From Salinisphaera sp. UBA6602 (GTDB lineage Bacteria; Pseudomonadota; Gammaproteobacteria; Nevskiales; Salinisphaeraceae), in the NCBI GenBank assembly GCA_002433465.1, contig DJIE01000024.1, forward strand, positions 10,498 through 16,077: a DNA stretch of 5,580 nucleotides, in the 5' to 3' direction. Under the pieces are notes generated by a model. It worked only from the letters and a program-made list of their open reading frames with translations. It ran no database searches and was not told the DNA's origin. Below, in pieces: positions 1-5,580 of the stretch (position 1 is its first letter; each line of letters opens with the position of its first letter). The position numbers and the translations under genes are program-made.

Positions 1-1596
1 GCGTGCGGCTTCCATTTCCGGGAAGACGAACGGATGGCAGCGGATCGCGCCCTGGCCGAAGATCATCAGGCTGCGGGTGAGGATATTCGCACCCTCGACC
101 GTGATCGCGATCGGCACCGACTGATAGGAACCGAACAGGTAGTTGCGCGGACCCTGCTGAATCCCACGACCGCCGTGGACGTCCATGGAGTCGTTGACGA
201 TCTGACGCATCCACTCGGTCATGTGGTACTTGGCCATGGCCGTGACCACCGACGGGGTGCACTGATCCACACCGCTGGCGGTGAAGATACGTGCGGCTTC
301 CATCTTGTAGTTCAGGCCGCCAATACGGGCGGTGGCTTCCTGCACACCTTCGAACTTGCCGACCGGCACCTTGAACTGGCGACGGATGCGACCGAAGGCG
401 CCGGTCATGCGATAGGCCGTCTTCGAGGCAGCCGAGGACAGCGCCGGCAGCGAAATGCCGCGACCGGCCGACAGGCACTCGACCAGCATGCGCCAGCCAC
501 CGCCGGCCTTCTCCTGGCCGCCGATGATGGCATCCAGCGGCACGAACACGTCCTTGCCGAAGATCGGGCCGTTCATGAACGCACCCGGTGCATGGCGGGT
601 ACCGATTTCCACGCCCGGCTCGTCGGCCGAGATCAGGGCACAGGTAATGCCGTATTCGGTCTTGTTCTCGTCGCCGAGCAGGCCTTCCGGGTCATACAGC
701 TTGAACGCCAGACCGATAACCGTCGCCACCGGGGCCAGGGTGATCCAGCGCTTGGAGAAGGTGAGCTTCATGCCCAGCACTTCCTTGCCGTTGTACTCGC
801 CCTTGCACACGATGCCGGTATCGGGGAGTGCGCCCGCGTCGGAGCCGACTTCCGGACCGGTCAGGCCGAAGCAGGGGATTTCGCTGCCGTCGGCCAGGCC
901 GGGCAGCCACTTCTGCTGCTGTTCCTTGGTGCCGTAGTGCACGAGCAGTTCGCCCGGGCCGAGCGAGTTCGGCACCATCACGGTCACGGCCGTGGTCAGC
1001 GAGCTCGAGGCGATCTTGGCCACGATCGTGGACTGGGCGACTGCCGAGAAACCAAGGCCGCCGTGCTCCTTCGGGATGAGCATCGCGAAGAACTTGTTGT
1101 CGCGAATATACTTCCAGCCTTCTTCGGGAATGTCCTTGAGCTCGGACATGATTTCCCACTCGTCCAGCATGTCGCACAGCGTTTCGGTTTCGTTATCCAG
1201 AAACGACTGTTCTTCCGCGGTCAGCTGGGTGCGCTTGAAGTCCAGCAGGTACTGCCAGTCGGGCTTGCCGCGAAACATCTCGGCTTCCCACCAGGTGCTG
1301 CCGGCTTCCAGCGCTTCGCGCTCGGTGTCCGACATCGGCGGCAGCACCGCCTTGAAGCCCTTGAAGACCGGCTTGGTTACCAGCTTCTTGCGCAGGCTCT
1401 TGGTATTGAAGATGGCCAGAATTGGCACGAAGATCACCGCCGCGGCGATAACCCCGGGCCAGCCAATGGCGCCGACCGCGGCCAGGGCCACGAAATAAAC
1501 AACGACCGCAGCACTCCAGACCGCCAGTGACGCGCCGACATACGCCAGCGTCCAGACGGCCGCGATCGCGACCAGTATCGATATCAAAGCTGTCAT
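1..1596 (-). CDS. fadE: Acyl-CoA dehydrogenase FadE, membrane-anchored (3' end beyond window)
   Basis: FadE catalyses the first step of fatty-acid beta-oxidation: FAD-dependent dehydrogenation of acyl-CoA to trans-2-enoyl-CoA, with electrons passed to the respiratory chain at the inner membrane. The window holds the first 532 codons of a family about 815 residues long, so roughly a third is missing at the C-terminus because of the window edge, not a mutation. Residues 1-63 are strongly hydrophobic (membrane anchor), followed by a basic stretch (KSLRKKLVTK). The acyl-CoA dehydrogenase core matches E. coli FadE from memory: VPNSLGPGELL (208-218), CFGLTGPEVGSDAGALPDTG (242-261), MLVECLSAGRG (370-380), ITVEGANILTRS (498-509) and IFGQGAIRCHP (512-522). 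E501 in TVEGAN sits where the catalytic base of the family lies. The start is fixed by a GGGAGG ribosome site five bases before the ATG. It lies 13 bases after the tetR stop, which implies a shared transcript. Confidence 0.96.
   Translation of the reverse strand, partial: MTALISILVAIAAVWTLAYVGASLAVWSAAVVVYFVALAAVGAIGWPGVIAAAVIFVPILAIFNTKSLRKKLVTKPVFKGFKAVLPPMSDTEREALEAGSTWWEAEMFRGKPDWQYLLDFKRTQLTAEEQSFLDNETETLCDMLDEWEIMSELKDIPEEGWKYIRDNKFFAMLIPKEHGGLGFSAVAQSTIVAKIASSSLTTAVTVMVPNSLGPGELLVHYGTKEQQQKWLPGLADGSEIPCFGLTGPEVGSDAGALPDTGIVCKGEYNGKEVLGMKLTFSKRWITLAPVATVIGLAFKLYDPEGLLGDENKTEYGITCALISADEPGVEIGTRHAPGAFMNGPIFGKDVFVPLDAIIGGQEKAGGGWRMLVECLSAGRGISLPALSSAASKTAYRMTGAFGRIRRQFKVPVGKFEGVQEATARIGGLNYKMEAARIFTASGVDQCTPSVVTAMAKYHMTEWMRQIVNDSMDVHGGRGIQQGPRNYLFGSYQSVPIAITVEGANILTRSLMIFGQGAIRCHPFVFPEMEAAR
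1540..1551. repeat. Exact 12-base copy of the putative tetR operator, inside fadE
   Basis: The plus-strand bases ATACGCCAGCGT are identical to 2318-2329, which is 12 of the 14 bases of the inverted repeat before tetR. Here the last two bases are CC instead of AT, so the palindrome is imperfect. The site is codons 16-19 of fadE (Thr-Leu-Ala-Tyr), about 770 bases from the upstream copy. It could be an auxiliary operator for looping or roadblocking, or a coincidence of GC-rich codon use. Repeat identity is seen directly; any function is inferred. Confidence 0.4.
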
Positions 1597-1601
1597 AACA
1601 A

Positions 1602-1607
1602 CCTCCC
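1602..1607 (-). promoter_or_regulatory. Ribosome binding site of fadE
   Basis: On the minus strand the sequence GGGAGG lies five bases before the fadE ATG at 1596. It sits in the 13-base gap after the tetR stop codon (TAA, 1612-1610), so fadE can be translated independently from the shared message. This decides the fadE start. Confidence 0.85.
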
Positions 1608-1609
1608 GT

Positions 1610-2260
1610 TTAAAAACCTTGGCTGCCGCTGCGGGCAGGCCATTCCGGCACATCCGGCGCCGGCGTGTTGTTGGCGGCGTCGAGCTCCGAGGGCATCAAG
1701 CTCACCATCAGAAACCGCACGTATTCAGCGAACGCGGGCTCGTCGGCGTTCGGCCATTCATCCGGCAGATCCCGGCGGATCTGCAGCGAGCCCAGAAATA
1801 CCGAGAACGTCATCAGCGCCCAGCGGCGCGCGTTCTCGGCCGACAGGCCCAGTGCTGCGTAGCTGTCGATGATGAAATCGAGCCGGCGTTTGGAGACGCG
1901 CTCGACGTAATCACGCACGAATGCCGGCTTGGTCGCGCTGGATAGCGCGCTATAGATACGGCTGGCCTTCTTCGACGTATTCACTTCCGTGATCAACCGC
2001 TTCACCCGCGCACGAGGGTCTGTCTCTTGTTGTACGCGGTCGAGCACTTCGTCGGTTTCACGCGCTTCCCAGCGTTGCAGGGCGGCCACCAGCAGGGCTT
2101 CCCGATTGGGGAAGTGCCAGTAGAAGCTGCCCTTGGTCACGCCGAGATCGCGCGCGATCGGTTCGACCGCGACGCCTTCGACGCCGCGGCGACCGATCGC
2201 GTCGAGCGCGGCTTCGGCCCAATCGTTGGCGGTGAGCATCACCTTCTGCGATTTCGTCAT
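1610..2260 (-). CDS. TetR-family transcriptional regulator, probable regulator of fadE
   Basis: This is a 216-residue one-component repressor-type regulator, a typical TetR length. The N-terminal DNA-binding domain is clear: a helix-turn-helix at about residues 30-50, VEPIARDLGVTKGSFYWHF, followed by NREALL, is the classic TetR signature. Residues 60-216 are the variable helical ligand-binding and dimerisation half, from which no ligand can be read. The stop lies 13 bases before fadE, so the two form an operon, and an acyl-CoA or fatty-acid ligand is a reasonable inference, as for other TetR-type fatty-acid regulators such as PsrA. It should not be called PsrA or FabR on this evidence. The ATG at 2260 (MTKSQK) is chosen. 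In-frame GTG (2272) and TTG (2275) codons would add four or five residues (TTG giving MVQRR), and no start has a good Shine-Dalgarno sequence. Palindromes just upstream suggest autoregulation. Confidence 0.93.
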   Translation of the reverse strand: MTKSQKVMLTANDWAEAALDAIGRRGVEGVAVEPIARDLGVTKGSFYWHFPNREALLVAALQRWEARETDEVLDRVQQETDPRARVKRLITEVNTSKKASRIYSALSSATKPAFVRDYVERVSKRRLDFIIDSYAALGLSAENARRWALMTFSVFLGSLQIRRDLPDEWPNADEPAFAEYVRFLMVSLMPSELDAANNTPAPDVPEWPARSGSQGF

Positions 2261-2285
2261 GCGGCGCTGCACCAATAAGACTTGC

Positions 2286-2318
2286 GTATAACTTCGCGCA
2301 TATGCGGCGGCGTGTCAA
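2286..2318 (-). promoter_or_regulatory. Candidate promoter of tetR-fadE
   Basis: Reading the minus strand, a perfect -35 box TTGACA occupies 2318-2313. The best -10-like sequence is TTATAC at 2291-2286, but the spacer is 21 bases, longer than the usual 16-18. At the ideal 17-base spacing only a poor hexamer (GAAGTT) is found. If TTATAC is used, transcription would start near 2279 with a leader of about 20 bases before the ATG. The long spacer could mean a weak, activator-dependent or DNA-distortion-sensitive promoter, or that the -10 box is misassigned. Confidence 0.4.
2297..2306. promoter_or_regulatory. 10-bp perfect palindrome between -35 and -10 of tetR
   Basis: CGCATATGCG is perfectly self-complementary and falls inside the spacer of the candidate tetR-fadE promoter. 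It may be a second operator or part of a wider repressor footprint with the 2318-2331 repeat. A 10-base palindrome alone can arise by chance, so its support comes mainly from position. Confidence 0.35.
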
Positions 2319-2331
2319 TACGCCAGCGTAT
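2318..2331. promoter_or_regulatory. 14-bp inverted repeat, putative TetR operator
   Basis: ATACGC-CA-GCGTAT has perfect 6-base arms around a 2-base spacer. It shares one base with, and lies immediately upstream of, the TTGACA box that reads into tetR. A further single half-site GCGTAT lies at 2284-2289, overlapping the candidate -10 box. Short palindromes next to the regulator's own promoter are the usual binding sites of TetR dimers. Binding by this regulator is an inference. Confidence 0.5.
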
Positions 2332-2418
2332 GGAAAAGAATTTCACCCTGCGGCCGATACAGGAAACAGCCGTACACAAGCGGTGCTTGTCGTCACCGGG
2401 GCGCCTGGGCGACGATAG

Positions 2419-2441
2419 CGCCCCCGCTGGCAGCGGGGGCG
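2419..2441. other. GC-rich hairpin in the tetR-thioesterase spacer
   Basis: CGCCCCCGCT (2419-2428) and AGCGGGGGCG (2432-2441) form a perfect 10-bp stem with a 3-base loop. It lies 104 bases before the thioesterase start and would be in its 5' leader if the promoter is upstream. Neither strand has a T-run after the stem, so it is not a standard intrinsic terminator. It may act as a transcript-stabilising or folding element, or as a barrier between the divergent units. The rest of the spacer, 2332-2418 and 2442-2536, shows no gene and no promoter I can defend. Confidence 0.5.
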
Positions 2442-2545
2442 TGATGTGGCCGTGGCCTGGCGTAGTGCCGCGACGGCGTTCGCGTTGGGGTCGGGCGCGC
2501 CGAATGGCGCGTCATCGACCGATCTGGAGTTCTTGCGGAGCCTGC

Positions 2546-2986
2546 ATGCGTCAACCCACCCGTTCCGATTTCGTTCACTACGTGCCGATCCGCGTGAAGT
2601 GGGGCGAAATGGACAGCCTCGGCCACGTGAACAACACCGTGTTCTACCGCTACTCGGAAGACGGCCGGATCGACTATATCCACATGATTTCCGACGGCGG
2701 GGATACGCAGACCAGCGACGGGCCGATTCTGGCCGACCTGCGCTGCAGCTTTCGCCAGCAGCTGCGCTTTCCCGCGGATGTGGAGATCGGCACCCGCGTC
2801 AAGCGCATCGGCCGCAGCAGCTTCGAGCTGGAACAGTGCCTGTTCTTTGCCGAAACCGAGGATGTGATCGCGGTCTACAACACGGTGGTGGTGTGGTTCG
2901 ACTTCGGCGCCCAGACCAGCATGCGCGTGCCCGAAACCATTCGGGAGCGCATTCGCGAATACGAAGCCGTGCCGCCGGAGGAATAA
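2546..2986 (+). CDS. Acyl-CoA thioesterase, 4HBT hotdog-fold family
   Basis: This 146-residue protein is of the expected size for a single hotdog-domain YbgC/FadM-like thioesterase, which hydrolyses acyl-CoA to free acid and CoA in the cytoplasm, usually as a dimer or tetramer. The family signature is plain at residues 19-34: WGEMDSLGHVNNTVFY. D23 is at the position of the catalytic aspartate of the YbgC-type group, and HVNN follows as usual. The middle (ADLRCSFRQQLRFPADVEIG) fits the second conserved strand region of the fold. The ATG at 2546 is chosen because GGAG lies five bases upstream and homology begins at once. The frame stays open upstream to 2282, but that extension is arginine-rich and not protein-like. 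The gene is divergent from tetR-fadE, and a role in acyl-CoA turnover beside beta-oxidation is inferred. Substrate chain length cannot be read from the sequence. Confidence 0.92.
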   Translation: MRQPTRSDFVHYVPIRVKWGEMDSLGHVNNTVFYRYSEDGRIDYIHMISDGGDTQTSDGPILADLRCSFRQQLRFPADVEIGTRVKRIGRSSFELEQCLFFAETEDVIAVYNTVVVWFDFGAQTSMRVPETIRERIREYEAVPPEE

Positions 2987-3002
2987 GCCGGCGCTGCAAC
3001 GC

Positions 3003-3629
3003 CTAGTCGGCGTCGTGCTCGCTTTCTGGGAAGCGATCGCGCATGAGTACGTCGTCGAGCGCGAGCTGGCCGCTGCGCGGATGCGCGCCTTTCAACGTCT
3101 TGCCGATGCAGATCATCATGCAGATGCGATGGTCCGGCGGCAGGTTGATCAGATGCCCCACGCGCTTGAAGTCGAAGCCGTCCATGGGGCAGGAGTCGTA
3201 GCCCATGGCACGGGCCACCAGCATGGCGGTCTGGGCGGCCATGCCGCAGGAACGCATGCCTTCATCGCGCTGCAGGCATTCGTCGTCGCGATAGAAGTGC
3301 TTGATTTCGCGGACCATGCTTTCGGCCACCGCCGTGGGGGCGTTGCGCCAGTAGCGTTCCGGTGACTTGGCCCAGCTTTTCAGGTCCAGGCAGAGCACCA
3401 GCAGCAGCGAGCATTCCGTCACTTGTGCCTGATCCCAGGCGGCCTTGCGGATTTCGGCCCGCAAGGCGTCATCTTCGACCGCGACGAAACGCCAGTTCTG
3501 GATATTGAACGCCGTGGGCGAGAGCAGCACGTGCTCCATGAGCTGGCGCACCTCGTCTTCGGCCATGCGATGGTCCGGATCGAAATGCCGCACCGAGCGG
3601 CGCGTGGCGATGGCTTCGAATACATCCAT
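3003..3629 (-). CDS. Nitroreductase-family FMN-dependent oxidoreductase
   Basis: This 208-residue protein has the usual length for the nitroreductase family: dimeric, FMN-binding flavoproteins that use NAD(P)H to reduce nitro compounds, quinones or other electrophiles. The N-terminal motif AIATRRSVRHF (6-16) supplies the arginines and serine that contact the FMN phosphate. SPTAFNIQNWRF (37-48) matches the second FMN-binding segment (compare SPSSTNSQPW in E. coli NfsB). CGMAAQTAMLVARAMGYDS (128-146) and PMDGFD (148-153) match the central helix and the following loop, and a C-terminal GK...HPRS segment lies at 176-186. The gene starts 17 bases after the purB stop, with AGGG eight bases before the ATG, so it is probably cotranscribed with purB. 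Its stop is 16 bases from that of the convergent thioesterase, with no clear terminator between. The physiological substrate is unknown. Confidence 0.93.
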   Translation of the reverse strand: MDVFEAIATRRSVRHFDPDHRMAEDEVRQLMEHVLLSPTAFNIQNWRFVAVEDDALRAEIRKAAWDQAQVTECSLLLVLCLDLKSWAKSPERYWRNAPTAVAESMVREIKHFYRDDECLQRDEGMRSCGMAAQTAMLVARAMGYDSCPMDGFDFKRVGHLINLPPDHRICMMICIGKTLKGAHPRSGQLALDDVLMRDRFPESEHDAD

Positions 3630-3646
3630 AAATCAGCCCTGCGAGG

Positions 3647-5227
<1,581 letters not shown>

Positions 5228-5250
5228 TCACGCATGAGCGATTTCATCCC

Positions 5251-5270
5251 GGTCCGGGCCGCGCCCGGCC
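5251..5270 (+). other. GC-rich hairpin in the fumC leader
   Basis: CCGGGC (5254-5259) pairs with GCCCGG (5263-5268) around a 3-base loop. GG at 5251-5252 can pair with CC at 5269-5270 past a bulged T, extending the stem to eight pairs. It ends 17 bases before the fumC ribosome site and has no T-run, so it is not an intrinsic terminator. It may affect mRNA stability or translation, or may be a product of local GC richness. Confidence 0.35.
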
Positions 5271-5287
5271 GCCAAGCCTTGAAAACG

Positions 5288-5293
5288 AAGGAG
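5288..5293 (+). promoter_or_regulatory. Ribosome binding site of fumC
   Basis: AAGGAG lies six bases before the ATG at 5300. It decides between this start and an in-frame ATG at 5234, which has no comparable site and would add 22 residues (beginning MSDFIPVRAAPG) absent from E. coli FumC. Confidence 0.85.
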
Positions 5294-5299
5294 CACTCG

Positions 5300-5580
5300 A
5301 TGGCCGCAGATAACGATTACCGGATCGAAAAAGACAGCATGGGCGAACTCAAGGTGCCCACCGATGCGCTCTGGGGCGCGCAGTCGCAGCGTGCGGTCGA
5401 CAATTTTCCGATCTCGGATCTGCGTGCGCCGCGCGCGATGATCAACGCCCTGGGCCTGATCAAGGCGAGTGCGGCCGACGTGAACCGCGACCTGGAGCTG
5501 CTCGACGGCGATATCGCCCAGGCCATCATCGACAGCGCCACGGCCGTGGCCGAAGGCCAGTACGACGATCATTTCCCGGT
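5300..5580 (+). CDS. fumC: Class II fumarate hydratase FumC, N-terminal part (cut by window edge)
   Basis: FumC reversibly hydrates fumarate to L-malate in the TCA cycle. It is the oxygen-stable, iron-independent homotetrameric fumarase. Only the first 93 codons are in the window (the family is about 460 residues), so the catalytic signature GSSxMPxKxN is outside and cannot be checked. The visible part matches E. coli FumC: EKDSMGELKVPTDALWGAQS (10-29; compare EKDSMGAIDVPADKLWGAQT), RAVDNFPIS (31-39), and EGQYDDHFP (85-93; compare AGQHDDEFP). Aspartate ammonia-lyase shares this fold and part of these motifs, but KVPTDALWGAQSQRAVDNFPIS is the fumarase form. The gene is divergent from purB, whose product releases fumarate. 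Confidence 0.93.
   Translation, partial: MAADNDYRIEKDSMGELKVPTDALWGAQSQRAVDNFPISDLRAPRAMINALGLIKASAADVNRDLELLDGDIAQAIIDSATAVAEGQYDDHFP

Noticed and set aside
34..1530. A 498-codon open frame on the plus strand opposite fadE
   Set aside because: It is antisense to a gene that matches FadE throughout. Its product is rich in His, Arg, Gly and Ala with no domain I recognise, as expected from reading GC-rich codons backwards in register.
2282..2545. N-terminal extension of the thioesterase frame
   Set aside because: The frame is open but the product is arginine-rich and unlike the family. It overlaps the tetR promoter region and the hairpin, and the ATG at 2546 has a proper ribosome site.
2973..2993. 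CGCCGG/CCGGCG inverted repeat at the end of the thioesterase, as a bidirectional terminator
   Set aside because: Only six base pairs with a 9-base loop and no T-run on either side. The 16-base convergent gap shows no convincing terminator.
2446..3006. A 186-codon plus-strand frame overlapping the thioesterase
   Set aside because: It is frame-shifted relative to a clear hotdog thioesterase. Its composition is Arg/Pro/Gly-rich, typical of an off-frame reading.
5228..5572. A 114-codon minus-strand frame opposite fumC
   Set aside because: It is antisense to the FumC start, which matches known fumarases and has a strong ribosome site. The frame has no recognisable domain.

Overview
The window comes from a GC-rich proteobacterial chromosome, most likely a gammaproteobacterium. 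The evidence is an E. coli-type membrane-anchored FadE acyl-CoA dehydrogenase and a PurB that follows E. coli PurB closely along its whole length. A genus cannot be fixed from this sequence. All six genes are ordinary chromosomal genes. I see no tRNA, rRNA, insertion sequence, CRISPR array, phage or toxin gene.

Left half (1-2986), fatty-acid metabolism. A TetR-family regulator and fadE lie head to tail on the minus strand, 13 bases apart, and almost certainly share a transcript. fadE runs off the left edge of the window. A hotdog-fold acyl-CoA thioesterase is transcribed divergently from the regulator. The 285-base space between them holds a perfect TTGACA box reading towards tetR, abutted by a 14-bp inverted repeat (ATACGC-CA-GCGTAT), a 10-bp palindrome, an isolated half-site and, nearer the thioesterase, a very GC-rich hairpin. 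The arrangement suggests an autoregulated tetR-fadE operon, with possible co-control of the thioesterase. Twelve bases of the inverted repeat recur exactly inside the 5' end of fadE.

Right half (3003-5580), purine and central metabolism. On the minus strand, purB (adenylosuccinate lyase) is followed 17 bases later by an FMN-dependent nitroreductase-family gene, which converges on the thioesterase with only 16 bases between stops. Divergent from purB is the start of fumC (class II fumarase), which is cut by the right edge. The 264-base purB-fumC spacer has a 17-bp inverted repeat that contains an extended -10 box for fumC and, by symmetry, the same -10 hexamer facing purB. PurB releases fumarate and FumC consumes it, and both belong to the same superfamily.

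I found no convincing new biological system. The most interesting signals are regulatory: the putative operator cluster before tetR-fadE, its copy inside fadE, and the symmetric promoter palindrome between purB and fumC.
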